From: Pelagibaculum spongiae
Lineage (GTDB): Bacteria; Pseudomonadota; Gammaproteobacteria; Enterobacterales; Pelagibaculaceae
Length of the DNA stretch: 64,000 nt
NCBI RefSeq assembly: GCF_003097315.1
Contig: NZ_QDDL01000001.1
Span: 496,001 to 560,000, forward strand
Direction of reading: 5' to 3'
Position numbers and translations under genes: made by a program. Position 1 is the first letter of the stretch. Each line of letters opens with the position of its first letter. Positions 1 through 8,607 of this stretch are shown piece by piece. The notes under the pieces are model-generated. The model worked only from the letters and a program-made list of their open reading frames with translations, was not told the DNA's origin and did not search any database.

Positions 1-1172
1 CCTTCAATCTTATAAGCAATGCCTGCTTGGCGAAGTTGCAGCTCAGAAACCAGACTCATCGAAAAAGTCCGAACTAATATTGCTACTTCACTGAGTTTTC
101 TGCCGGATAAATTCCATTGGCTAAGTAGTTGAGGCAAATGGCTTTCTGCCGCTTCTGATTTAAAACCACGCTGGATAATTTTGGTTTCGCCGCAACTGGC
201 ATGGGAAATACATAATTTTCTTTGTCGCTGGCGGTTATGTCGAATTAGGCTATTCGCCAGTAGCGATAGCTGATGACCAAACCGAAAGGTATAGCTCAGG
301 GTATAACGCTGAACCTTGTGTGCTTCATTAGAGAAACGTTGTTCAAACCACTGGCCCATAAATTCTGGTCGAGAACCGCGCCAGGCATAAATGCACTGGT
401 CTTCGTCGCCGACTACCATCACCTTGGCCCGCTCACCGGCCAATAGCTCTAGCAACGATTGCTGCGATAAATTTATATCTTGGTATTCATCGACCAGAAT
501 ATGATCGTATCGATTGCCCAGTCGCTTGGCCAATGCCGCATCAGTTGCGCATAAACGCAGTGGGTCATAAATCAGGTCTGAAAAAGATTGGATATCTTGC
601 TGATGGCGCAATTTTTCATAGTTAGCAAATACTCGCAGAAAAAACGCGTCGACGGTTTTTCCATCCACCTTACAAGCATGAGCTTTATGCGGCGGTAGGT
701 TTTCTGATTTGCACAAGTCCATCCAGTCAAGCAGCTCTTGCTGCATTTCTTGTTGATCTTTATCTCTGGGAACCGGCGCTGAAGCCTTAATTGCCTGCTT
801 TAATAGTTGCTGTAATTTTCCGTCACTTTCCAGCAATCTCATGCTGGGCATGATGCCTTGCTTGCTCATCCAGCGGCAAATTCGTAACCCTAACGCATGA
901 AAGGTTAATACCTGCACATTCGGCAGTTGCATTTGGCGGCAACGTTGGCTGAGTTTGTTCTGAAAATCGACCTGAGCTGATTTGTTGAACATCAACACCA
1001 GTATTCGTTGCGGGTCTGTACCCTGAGAAAGCAAATAGATAATTCGCTCAACCAATGTGGTGCTTTTACCGGAACCGGCAACCGCAGCAACTAATGCATG
1101 GGATGAACCATCAGATGGGGCATTAGAAGCGTGGGTAACCACCGCTTGTTGTTCAAACGTCAGCGCAACCAA
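1..1172 (-). CDS. UvrD/Rep-family superfamily 1 DNA helicase, C-terminus beyond the left window edge
   Basis: ATP-driven DNA helicase of the UvrD/Rep class, expected to act in DNA repair or replication restart. The translated minus strand shows Walker A AVAGSGKSTT at about residues 30-39, a motif Ia-like ILVLMFNKSA, Walker B ILVDEYQD and motif III VVGDEDQCIYAWRGS, in the usual order. About 390 residues are visible; the second helicase lobe is missing only because the window ends. In this frame a TAA lies four codons before the TTG at 1172, and no ATG or GTG precedes Walker A, so TTG is the likely start. The ribosome binding site is weak. Whether it is UvrD itself or a shorter relative cannot be settled from the fragment. 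Confidence 0.85.
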   Translation of the reverse strand, partial: MVALTFEQQAVVTHASNAPSDGSSHALVAAVAGSGKSTTLVERIIYLLSQGTDPQRILVLMFNKSAQVDFQNKLSQRCRQMQLPNVQVLTFHALGLRICRWMSKQGIMPSMRLLESDGKLQQLLKQAIKASAPVPRDKDQQEMQQELLDWMDLCKSENLPPHKAHACKVDGKTVDAFFLRVFANYEKLRHQQDIQSFSDLIYDPLRLCATDAALAKRLGNRYDHILVDEYQDINLSQQSLLELLAGERAKVMVVGDEDQCIYAWRGSRPEFMGQWFEQRFSNEAHKVQRYTLSYTFRFGHQLSLLANSLIRHNRQRQRKLCISHASCGETKIIQRGFKSEAAESHLPQLLSQWNLSGRKLSEVAILVRTFSMSLVSELQLRQAGIAYKIE

Positions 1173-1263
1173 AGCAGGATCTTATTTAGAAAATCAAGCG
1201 ATGGATTGTACCGGTTGCGCCACTAATCATAAAGCAATTGAGAATGGCACTGTCTTTCTAGTT

Positions 1264-1313
1264 AAAAGCAGCGCTGCAACCAGTATAAAAATCTTGTTGC
1301 AATCACTGCTTTT
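1264..1313. terminator. Imperfect hairpin between pdxH and the helicase gene
   Basis: Outer arms AAAAGCAG/CTGCTTTT and inner arms TGCAAC/GTTGCA form a two-part stem. It lies in the 158-bp gap between two minus-strand genes and may end the pdxH transcript. The U-rich tract is better on the plus strand, so the orientation is uncertain. Confidence 0.4.
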
Positions 1314-1330
1314 TATTTCTTATTAGGTAA

Positions 1331-1972
1331 TTAAGGTGCTAACCGCTCAATATCCCAATCTTGCTGATCTTGCTTGTTATAAAGGAAGCGGTCATGCAAT
1401 CGGTGTTCACCGCCTTGCCAAAATTCAATGGTTTCCGCCTTTATCCGGTAACCACCCCAAAATTCTGGTAAAGGAACTTCACCCTTAGAAAATTTTTGCT
1501 TCATTTCAAAGAACTTGCCTTCCAAAACACTTCGCGCGGTAATTCGGCTACTTTGCTTGGAAACCCAGGCAGCAATCTGACTTTCTTTTGGCCGAGTCAT
1601 GAAGTATTTGAGCACTTCGGTTGTGCTCAGCTTTTCTGCTTCACCCGTTATATGAACTTGGCGCTCCAGGCTATGCCATGGAAACAATAAACTGGTTTTG
1701 GAATTTTCAGCCAAATGTTTTGCCTTGCGGCTGCCCAAATTGGTAAAAAAAACAAAGCCATTGTCATCAAACCGCTTAAGCAGAACAATTCGTTGAAACG
1801 GTTGGCCGCTATGATCGACCGTTGCAACGCTCATTGCTGTTGGGTCTGACAAGCCGGCATCTTTTGCCTGTTCCATCCAACGTTCGAACAACGCCATAGG
1901 CTGCTCTGGCAAATCGTCTCTTCTTAAGCCGCCTTGACAATACTCACGGCGGATATCACTCAGATCGCGCAT
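1331..1972 (-). CDS. pdxH: Pyridoxine/pyridoxamine 5'-phosphate oxidase
   Basis: FMN-dependent cytosolic enzyme that oxidises pyridoxine or pyridoxamine 5'-phosphate to pyridoxal 5'-phosphate, the last step of vitamin B6 synthesis and salvage. At 213 residues it has the usual family length. The N-terminus [11 protein letters not shown] is typical. The FMN-binding segment RIVLLK (about 61-66) followed by [10 protein letters not shown] (about 75-84) is intact. The C-terminal [13 protein letters not shown] matches the conserved PNPOx dimerisation and substrate region. The gene stands alone, upstream of the helicase on the same strand and divergent from the glycan/pilin block. Confidence 0.97.
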   Translation of the reverse strand: MRDLSDIRREYCQGGLRRDDLPEQPMALFERWMEQAKDAGLSDPTAMSVATVDHSGQPFQRIVLLKRFDDNGFVFFTNLGSRKAKHLAENSKTSLLFPWHSLERQVHITGEAEKLSTTEVLKYFMTRPKESQIAAWVSKQSSRITARSVLEGKFFEMKQKFSKGEVPLPEFWGGYRIKAETIEFWQGGEHRLHDRFLYNKQDQQDWDIERLAP

Positions 1973-2385
1973 TCAGCCTCTCCAATCATTGTGCTGTGCA
2001 GTAGCGTTTATCTACTACAGATTGTACTGGATTCAATTGGGCTACCCCACTCATATCAGCATTTTTAGCATAGTCATCATCAGCTTTGTATCGATTCTTT
2101 GGCCTGACCAACCATGGTTGAATAGCGGCTCTCTCTATAGGTTTACTGATAAATTCAAAACACCATTCGAACCAACATTTAAAAACACAGCTAAAAGAGC
2201 AACCTATTACAACCTGAAACACCTATTCTAACCAACATCAACAGCATCAATGATAACGGTATAAAATACATGCATAAAATTAACTTGGCTCGCTATTGAG
2301 TTCGACTCAATTAAATCCAGCAATCAGAAAATTGGGTCTACACTTTGTGAGGTATCCCCTGCAAACAAAATCAAGAAAATAAGCC
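1973..2385. other. Intergenic region between divergent pdxH and the pilin-accessory operon
   Basis: I see no convincing gene in these 413 bases; the open frames on either strand have no ribosome binding site or recognisable protein character. The stretch should carry the promoters of pdxH (leftward) and of the operon starting at 2386 (rightward). It contains an AT-rich segment around 2255-2290 and the short palindrome listed separately. Confidence 0.6.
2295..2311. promoter_or_regulatory. 7-bp inverted repeat upstream of the pilin-accessory operon
   Basis: ATTGAGT-TCG-ACTCAAT is a perfect inverted repeat about 75 bp before the first gene of the glycan/pilin operon. It could be an operator for a dimeric regulator. 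No regulator is identified. Confidence 0.3.
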
Positions 2386-3174
2386 ATGGAACAGGTTGAA
2401 AAGATTACTCCAGCAATACTATTTGTTACTGCAAAAACTCGCGCCAAAGCATTTTTGATTCATCTGCTCATCAGTACCTTAATTCTGATTGTACTTTCTT
2501 ATTGGCTAGTTTTTATCTGGTATCCCGGGCCATTATTCTTCACCGACGGCGGCTACCAGGGTTTGTGGCTAATTCTTGGTTGCGATCTTGTATTAGGACC
2601 GCTGATTACATTAATAATTTTCAACCCTAACAAAGCTACTAGCTTAATCAAAAAAGACTTGTTAGCTATTGGTTTTATTCAATTAGCTGCGCTAAGTGGC
2701 GGTGTTTGGGCAACATGGGAAAGTCGCCCGGCAGGGATTAGTTTTGTTGAAACTAATGGTAAGTTCCATACCTTTTATGCCCACGAACTAATCACACAAA
2801 GATTGCCAGCCGACCACGCCACTCACTTTAGCGATCAATCTCCTGCCTTAATATTTATTGAACCCGCCGCTGAAGATGATGTTGATAAGCTTTTAGCTTC
2901 AATTAGTAAAATCCAGTCAGGTATTTTTGAATGGAGTCAGGGCGATTTATTTTCAAGCTTTCCACAAAACCTTGAACGATTTATTGCAGCAAAAAAATTC
3001 AACAGCGATTTTTTTGAAAATGCTAAAGTCACTAAAAAAATACAAGACAATATTAATCAAGATAATTTGGTTTTATATCCAGTAATTCATGCTGGACATT
3101 ATCAAAGTCGATTATTACTCATCAATCAAAACGGCAAGCTAGTCAATCACTTTGCAATGGACGCAATACAATGA
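2386..3174 (+). CDS. TfpX/TfpZ-family type IV pilin accessory protein
   Basis: Inner-membrane protein of the family encoded next to pilA in many type IV pilus systems; in Pseudomonas aeruginosa such proteins influence pilin assembly and retraction. The 262-residue product has three predicted N-terminal membrane helices (about 23-43, 59-79, 88-108). Between them is the characteristic segment YPGPLFFTDGGYQG, with CDLVLGPL in helix 2, followed by a soluble C-terminal half of about 140 residues. It opens an operon in which each of the next four genes starts 4 bp inside its predecessor. The family call rests on recalled sequence signature and on pilA 8 kb downstream; the role here is inferred. Confidence 0.75.
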   Translation: MEQVEKITPAILFVTAKTRAKAFLIHLLISTLILIVLSYWLVFIWYPGPLFFTDGGYQGLWLILGCDLVLGPLITLIIFNPNKATSLIKKDLLAIGFIQLAALSGGVWATWESRPAGISFVETNGKFHTFYAHELITQRLPADHATHFSDQSPALIFIEPAAEDDVDKLLASISKIQSGIFEWSQGDLFSSFPQNLERFIAAKKFNSDFFENAKVTKKIQDNINQDNLVLYPVIHAGHYQSRLLLINQNGKLVNHFAMDAIQ

Positions 3175-4562
3175 ATATGTTTGTCAAAGATAAGAAGAAA
3201 CCGGGGATCACTGGCTACCATCAGTTAAACAAGGCGCTTGCAGAAAAAAGAGAGAAAGTTAGGGCCGCTAAAGAAAAAGCCGCTTATGTTCGTAGTGAAA
3301 CAGAATCTCACCAGCGGCCTAATTACTATCTAATTAGCTTCGCCATTTTCTCACTCGCATTAATTCTACGGCTTACTTATGCAATAACGGTAGATGTTGA
3401 CCTTCCTTTTCGAGCTGATGCGGGTAAGTATGCACTGCTTGGCTTTAACCTAGCTACTGGCCATGGCTACTCTCTAAGCATGGCTGTACCCTACGAGGCG
3501 ACTAGTTACATTACTCCAGGCTACCCTTGGCTGTTATCTTCAATCTGGTCTTTCAGTAGCAATCAACATCAGTTTTATATGATTACCTTGATGGTTCAAT
3601 CTGTTCTCGGCGCACTCAGCGCACTCATTGTTTATCGTCTCAGTTTAAGAGTAATTCCTAATCTTTTTAGTATTTTCCCTGCTTTGATTTTTAGCGTATC
3701 ACCTTGGATGATTGCATCGGTCAGTTATGTATTAACTGAAGCCTGGTTTATATTTTGCTTACTACTGTCTTGTTGGTGCTACATTGCCGCCAATGAAAAC
3801 AATAAAAGATGGTTATTGTTTGCTTGCGGTATTTTATTTGGATTTTCTGCTCTCATTCGCCCTGCAATTTTATCATTTCCGTTATTACTAATTCCTCACG
3901 CAGTAAAAACTTTCAAAAAAAGTGCACTGCTCATTTTTGTTAGTTGGTTGTTGGTTATCATGCCCTGGCAAATTCACGTGTCAGGGAAAGCAGGCTTGGC
4001 AGCGCCCTCTATCGCACTTGGCGGTTATCCAGACTTAATTCATAATGACCCAACACTACAGGGCAGGCCTTATCAGGAAGATCCCGAATATCAGCTTATG
4101 TCTCAATCGATTAGCAATGCGACATCTATAATTTCACAGCGAGCTCAAAAAGAACCAGACAAATACCTACGATGGTATTTATTTGAGAAACCTCAAATGT
4201 TCTGGTCAGGCAATATTATTGCAGGTGCTGGCGGCCCTCATATTTATTCAGTCAACTACTCATTGTTTGATAATGTAACCATTTTCGATGCGATCGAGAA
4301 GTCAGTACAAACCATTCATACGCCGATATATTTATTTGGATTATTCGCTGCATTATTTGTTTTTGCTACTTTCTTTCGCGGGCACAACATAACACTGTTA
4401 ATCTCTAGCTTACTCGTGGTTTATTTCACAGCGGTTCATGTAGTGATGGCACCCTTACCACGCTACGGCTGGCCGGTTCATTGGGCAATCTATTTAGTTG
4501 CCTTTTCTAGTGCATACCTTCTATGGCTTAAATTCGTAACTAAAGAAAAAGGCAAACAATGA
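3171..4562 (+). CDS. GT-C type membrane glycosyltransferase (family 39 / ArnT-like)
   Basis: Polytopic inner-membrane glycosyltransferase expected to move a sugar from a polyprenyl-phosphate donor to an acceptor on the periplasmic side. A charged cytosolic N-terminus (about 50 residues, rich in K/R/E) precedes the first helix. After it comes the acidic periplasmic loop RADAGKY (about 81-87), placed like the catalytic loop of GT39/ArnT/PMT proteins. Many further helices follow to the C-terminus. At 463 residues it is somewhat shorter than ArnT. It overlaps its neighbours by 4 bp on both sides. The acceptor is unknown; pilin or a lipid-linked glycan are the candidates. Confidence 0.75.
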   Translation: MNMFVKDKKKPGITGYHQLNKALAEKREKVRAAKEKAAYVRSETESHQRPNYYLISFAIFSLALILRLTYAITVDVDLPFRADAGKYALLGFNLATGHGYSLSMAVPYEATSYITPGYPWLLSSIWSFSSNQHQFYMITLMVQSVLGALSALIVYRLSLRVIPNLFSIFPALIFSVSPWMIASVSYVLTEAWFIFCLLLSCWCYIAANENNKRWLLFACGILFGFSALIRPAILSFPLLLIPHAVKTFKKSALLIFVSWLLVIMPWQIHVSGKAGLAAPSIALGGYPDLIHNDPTLQGRPYQEDPEYQLMSQSISNATSIISQRAQKEPDKYLRWYLFEKPQMFWSGNIIAGAGGPHIYSVNYSLFDNVTIFDAIEKSVQTIHTPIYLFGLFAALFVFATFFRGHNITLLISSLLVVYFTAVHVVMAPLPRYGWPVHWAIYLVAFSSAYLLWLKFVTKEKGKQ

Positions 4563-4915
4563 CCCTGAATCAAGCCGGTTTGTGTGCATTATGCGTTTTA
4601 GGTCTTAGTGGCGGGCAATTAATGTTCCGTGCCGGTGCGGTTAATATCAAAGGAGAAGGGTTGGCTGCACTCGCTAGCGGATTACATCAACCGTTATTAT
4701 GGGGCGCACTCGTCTTGTATGGATCCATGACTATTTTATGGATTCAATTACTCAGAAGCGTTCCGCTAAATATCGCCTATCCATTTATTGCACTTGCTTT
4801 TGGGTTAGTTCCTCTATTTTCTTTTGTTTTATTTAACGAACCGATTTCCACACCTCAATTATGTGGAATTTTATTTATCATTTCTGGTGTTATGATTATT
4901 GGATTTAGCGCATGA
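4559..4915 (+). CDS. Small four-helix EamA/SMR-like membrane protein (ArnE/ArnF-like)
   Basis: 118 residues with four predicted membrane helices and little else, like the halves of small multidrug resistance and ArnE/ArnF-type flippases. Recognisable features are the glycine-rich first helix (LSGGQLMFRAG), the mid-protein IPL-type motif as VPLNIAYPFIAL, and the C-terminal helix after LFNEPIS. ArnE/ArnF translocate undecaprenyl-phosphate-linked aminoarabinose. Beside a GT-C transferase and a GT2 enzyme, flipping of a lipid-linked sugar is the natural inference. A single gene is seen, so it would act as a homo-oligomer or with an unlinked partner. Confidence 0.7.
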   Translation: MTLNQAGLCALCVLGLSGGQLMFRAGAVNIKGEGLAALASGLHQPLLWGALVLYGSMTILWIQLLRSVPLNIAYPFIALAFGLVPLFSFVLFNEPISTPQLCGILFIISGVMIIGFSA

Positions 4916-5877
4916 TCTGTTTAATAATTCCTTGTTATAAAACACGAGATCAGCTGCCAGAAGTTTTAAAGCAAGTTGGCCCTGAAATTGATTCTATTAT
5001 TCTGGTAGATGACGCTTGCCCAGAAAATTCTGTTCAACATGCAATGTCGATCATTGCTGACAGCCGAATCCAAGTAATTCAGCACCAACAAAACAAAGGG
5101 GTTGGCGGTGCAGTTTGTAGCGGAATTAAAGCGGCACTTAAGCTTAACCCTAAAGTGATTGTTCGTATCGATAGTGACGGCCAAATGAATCCAAGGATCA
5201 TTCCTAGATTTATTGCGCCGATTATTGAAGGCAAAGCAGACTTTACCAAGGGCAATCGATTCTGGAGCCTTACAATGCTAGAACAAATGCCTAAAATTCG
5301 TTTATTTGGCAACGCCGGGTTGTCTTTTCTTAGCAAGTTATCTACCGGCTATTGGAGTGTTATGGATCCCAACAATGGTTTTTTCGCCATCCATAGCCAT
5401 GTTGCTCGTCGGCTAGAGCTAGATAAATTAGAACAGCGTTATTTTTTCGAATCTGATCTGCTTTTCAGGTTAAACACGATTCGTGCACTGGTGATCGACA
5501 TCCCCATGAAAGCAACTTATCAAGGCGAACCTAGTAGCTTAAATCCAATTTCTAGCATTGGAGAGTTCAGCCGAAAGCATTGCAGAAACCTATTTAAACG
5601 ACTGGGTTACAATTACTTTCTACGGGATTTCAATATCGCCAGCATCTGGATGTTAAGCGGAATATTTTTAACTGGCTATGGCATTGTATTTGGAATTATC
5701 AAGTGGATTCAGTTTTCTATTTCAGGTGAATTTGCTAGCAATGGTACTGTTATGTTGTCGGCTCTACCGATTATATTAGGTTTTCAATTGTTATTAGCTA
5801 CATTACAGCAAGATATCGCTTCTGAACCGAGAATCCCGTTACATAAAGTACTTCCAGAAAATGGAGATGCGCCATGA
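4912..5877 (+). CDS. GT2 family glycosyltransferase with C-terminal membrane helices (DPM1-like)
   Basis: Inverting family 2 glycosyltransferase, probably charging a polyprenyl phosphate with a sugar on the cytosolic face. The N-terminus LIIPCYK, the VDDACPE segment (about 32-38), and the DSDGQMNP motif (about 89-96) carry the nucleotide-sugar and metal-binding DxD of the GT-A fold. Two hydrophobic helices near residues 245-265 and 280-295 anchor it. Length is 321 residues. It overlaps the upstream and downstream genes by 4 bp, so it is translationally coupled. It would supply the lipid-linked donor for the GT-C enzyme two genes upstream; this link is inference. Confidence 0.85.
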   Translation: MICLIIPCYKTRDQLPEVLKQVGPEIDSIILVDDACPENSVQHAMSIIADSRIQVIQHQQNKGVGGAVCSGIKAALKLNPKVIVRIDSDGQMNPRIIPRFIAPIIEGKADFTKGNRFWSLTMLEQMPKIRLFGNAGLSFLSKLSTGYWSVMDPNNGFFAIHSHVARRLELDKLEQRYFFESDLLFRLNTIRALVIDIPMKATYQGEPSSLNPISSIGEFSRKHCRNLFKRLGYNYFLRDFNIASIWMLSGIFLTGYGIVFGIIKWIQFSISGEFASNGTVMLSALPIILGFQLLLATLQQDIASEPRIPLHKVLPENGDAP

Positions 5878-6986
5878 TTCATGTAATTTTAGGTACCAAG
5901 GCACAATTGATTAAAATGGCGCCGATCATGATCGAATTACAAGAGAAACAACTCGAATGGCGGTTTATTTTTACCGGTCAACATCAGCAGACTATTGACA
6001 GCTTACGAAGCGATTTTGGACTAAAAAATCCTGATGTTACCTTACACCAGCATAAAGACATCACAGGAATGTTCTCTATGCTGTTATGGATGTTAAAACT
6101 TATTAGCATGGGGATTTTTTTTAAGTCATGGGTGTGGGGTAAAAACACCGGGCCTGACGACATCGTGTTGGTGCATGGCGACACGTTTAGCACATTGATT
6201 GGCGCTTTGATTGCTAGGTTGGCAGGAATGAAAGTTGCCCACGTTGAATCAGGTTTGCGTTCGTTCAATTTACGAAACCCATTTCCTGAAGAATTGACAC
6301 GGCTTTTAGTGTTCCGACTCAGCCATATCTACTTCGCCCCTGGTGACTGGGCTGAGAAAAACTTAGAAAAATTTTCAGGGCAAAGTGTTAACACCCAACA
6401 AAATACTTTACTTGATTCTGTAAAATATTCACTTTCACAACCTGCATCTGATGATCTATCTATTCCTAACTATAAATATGCATTGGTATCACTACACAGA
6501 TTTGAAAATATTTTTGATTCTGAAAGATTTATTGAATTAATTCATTGGCTGGAAGTTGCAGCAAAAAAAATCCCATTATTGTTTATATTGCATCCACCAA
6601 CTGTTAAACAATTAGAAAAATTTCAACTCACCGAACGGTTAGGTAACAACCCCAACATTGAATTAAGGCCTAGATACACTCATCGGGATTTTTTACATCT
6701 GTTAACACATGCAGAACTATTAATCAGCGATGGTGGCAGTAACCAGGAGGAATGTAGTTACTTGGGAAAACCTTGCTTATTAGCGAGAAATCATACCGAG
6801 CGCCAAGAAGGTTTAACCACTAATGTGCGACTTTGTGGCAATATGCAGCAGCTTATTCGGTGTATTGATAATATCGAGAAACTCCAAAGCCCTGACCAAT
6901 TCAGTCAAGACTCTCCCAGTGCCTATATCGTTAGCTGGCTGGCTCGCTATGTTGCTGCTGTAGATCCAGAATCTTGTCAGCCTTAG
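5874..6986 (+). CDS. UDP-N-acetylglucosamine 2-epimerase-like protein (WecB family, variant)
   Basis: Cytosolic GT-B fold protein of the WecB/MnaA family, which interconverts UDP-GlcNAc and UDP-ManNAc. Catalytic positions look kept: VHGDTFST, HVESGLRSF, PFPEELTR and the SLHRFEN segment correspond to the Asp, two Glu and His of WecB. The N-terminal UDP-binding loop normally reading GTRPEAIKMAP is GTKAQLIKMAP here, losing Arg, Pro and Glu. That suggests altered substrate binding or a related non-epimerase activity. At 370 residues it has normal length. Its last 56 bp overlap tail to tail with the ABC exporter gene on the other strand. Confidence 0.75.
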   Translation: MIHVILGTKAQLIKMAPIMIELQEKQLEWRFIFTGQHQQTIDSLRSDFGLKNPDVTLHQHKDITGMFSMLLWMLKLISMGIFFKSWVWGKNTGPDDIVLVHGDTFSTLIGALIARLAGMKVAHVESGLRSFNLRNPFPEELTRLLVFRLSHIYFAPGDWAEKNLEKFSGQSVNTQQNTLLDSVKYSLSQPASDDLSIPNYKYALVSLHRFENIFDSERFIELIHWLEVAAKKIPLLFILHPPTVKQLEKFQLTERLGNNPNIELRPRYTHRDFLHLLTHAELLISDGGSNQEECSYLGKPCLLARNHTERQEGLTTNVRLCGNMQQLIRCIDNIEKLQSPDQFSQDSPSAYIVSWLARYVAAVDPESCQP

Positions 6987-8607
6987 ACTCCCAGGCCGAA
7001 CTATGACTAATAACAATAACACCATGATTCTTGGAGTAGCTTTGGATGCTTGCAATAATTTTTTCTTCTAGATCAGCATCCAGTGCACTGGTTGCTTCAT
7101 CCAAAACCAACCAGCTATGTTCCTGATATAAAGCTCTTGCTAAACCCAGCCTTTGCCTCTGACCACCACTGAAATTTTTACCGCTATCTTCGACTATTTG
7201 TTGCGCCCCATCTTGGCTAAGAAAATCTATTTCTGCCATTTTAATTGCCCAAGAAATTCGTTTCGGATCAATTTTTTTACCAAAAGCAATATTTTTCTCC
7301 ACCGTGGCATTCAATAAAAACACATGCTGAGGCACCAAACCTATCAATCCATAAGCAGATGGTTGCTGGTCATATTGAACTTCTCCAGAATCAGGTTTAA
7401 GCAATCCCATAATCAGATTTGCTAGTGTACTCTTACCCAGACCCGAAGGCCCTTTAAGCAAGGTTATCCCATCATTGAAAAAAGAATAATTTAATTTAGA
7501 GAACAATTTAAACTCGCCATTAAAAGAAAAATCCATATTTTTTAACTGAATTACGTTAATTGGATTAACATCTACTTCATCGATTAATCCTGGTCTAAAC
7601 AATTTCGATTTTTCAAGATCATCAATTAATAGTTCAAGTGATGCTTGGCTTCCTCGCATACTAGCTAAGGCCAAGTAAGCCTGCTGAAAAGCTGGAATCA
7701 ACCTAAATGCAGCCATCGCGTAAAAAGCAATCCATGGCAATGCATTAACGATCCCTCCCATGCTGATCATAAAGCTCAAAGTAATCACTAGCATGCCAAC
7801 CAAAGCGACTAATTCAACCAAGTAATGAGGTGCAAAACCCAGCGTGAGATTGTCTGCTTGCGAACGACTAATCTGCAAATTAGTTTTCGCATAACTATCG
7901 GTATACAGCTGTTGCTTCTGATAGATCAATAACTCTCGAATACCTTCAAAACCCTCGATGAGGTATTGTATTCTTTTGGTCGACAGCCGACTTATTTCAC
8001 GGCCATTATTTTCTGCCCGCCCTCTCAAAACTCTAAAAATCAACCAATAAGCACCTACTAACACGGCCATTAGCGATATCGCGATGATCGGTGATAGAAC
8101 AAAAACCACAGCACTTACTAGGGCAATAGAAATAACGCGTGAAAAAAATCTTAAGGCTGGTGCAATAATGTTCGTACCGACCCGATCAAGTTCATTGATC
8201 ATATAGCTTTGAAGCTGTTTGCTATCACTATTCAGATGAAATACTAAAGGTTGATGAAGATAATAAACTAAAAGACGATTACCTAACTTACTAGCAACAC
8301 CCTGAGAGAATCGATTTAGAAAAAATTGCGTGAAGATTTGCACTAGATTTGAAATCACAATAAAAACGAGAAAAATTGCACCAGAGACAATCAATAAATT
8401 ATTGCCAACCAACAACCAGTCAGGAATCAGCAGGCCAAAATCATTTATTTTTTCCGGATAACTGGCCACCATCATTAACGGCACTATAGCACCAATACCC
8501 GCTAACTCAGTAACACTGGTCAGCACCATTAAAACCAGCAATATCCACACATGCTTTTTCTGCTCAGCTTCAATGACCTGGTATAACCTGACTAGCAGCT
8601 TATTCAT
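6931..8607 (-). CDS. MsbA-like ABC exporter (fused membrane and ATPase domains)
   Basis: Half-size ABC exporter acting as a homodimer in the inner membrane, presumably flipping a lipid-linked glycan or exporting a small molecule. The N-terminal ~320 residues carry six helices. The ATPase domain has Walker A KGPSGLGKST, Q-loop LVPQHVFL, signature FSGGQRQRLGLARAL, Walker B WLVLDEATSALD and H-loop VISHS. I place the start at the ATG at 8607, giving 558 residues: it has AAAGGTGA eight bases upstream and overlaps the previous stop by 8 bp. The frame stays open 17 codons further upstream, but that extension has no ribosome binding site. Substrate unknown. Confidence 0.85.
   Translation of the reverse strand: MNKLLVRLYQVIEAEQKKHVWILLVLMVLTSVTELAGIGAIVPLMMVASYPEKINDFGLLIPDWLLVGNNLLIVSGAIFLVFIVISNLVQIFTQFFLNRFSQGVASKLGNRLLVYYLHQPLVFHLNSDSKQLQSYMINELDRVGTNIIAPALRFFSRVISIALVSAVVFVLSPIIAISLMAVLVGAYWLIFRVLRGRAENNGREISRLSTKRIQYLIEGFEGIRELLIYQKQQLYTDSYAKTNLQISRSQADNLTLGFAPHYLVELVALVGMLVITLSFMISMGGIVNALPWIAFYAMAAFRLIPAFQQAYLALASMRGSQASLELLIDDLEKSKLFRPGLIDEVDVNPINVIQLKNMDFSFNGEFKLFSKLNYSFFNDGITLLKGPSGLGKSTLANLIMGLLKPDSGEVQYDQQPSAYGLIGLVPQHVFLLNATVEKNIAFGKKIDPKRISWAIKMAEIDFLSQDGAQQIVEDSGKNFSGGQRQRLGLARALYQEHSWLVLDEATSALDADLEEKIIASIQSYSKNHGVIVISHSSAWESKADKILDLQQQHSEPAS

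Noticed and set aside
1057-1326. 89-codon plus-strand open frame at the helicase 5' end
   Set aside because: It is antisense to the Walker A region of the helicase and has no ribosome binding site or domain-like character.
1986-2231. Complementary open frames of about 80 codons on both strands in the pdxH upstream region
   Set aside because: They mirror each other, have Cys/Trp-rich random-looking translations, and lack ribosome binding sites.
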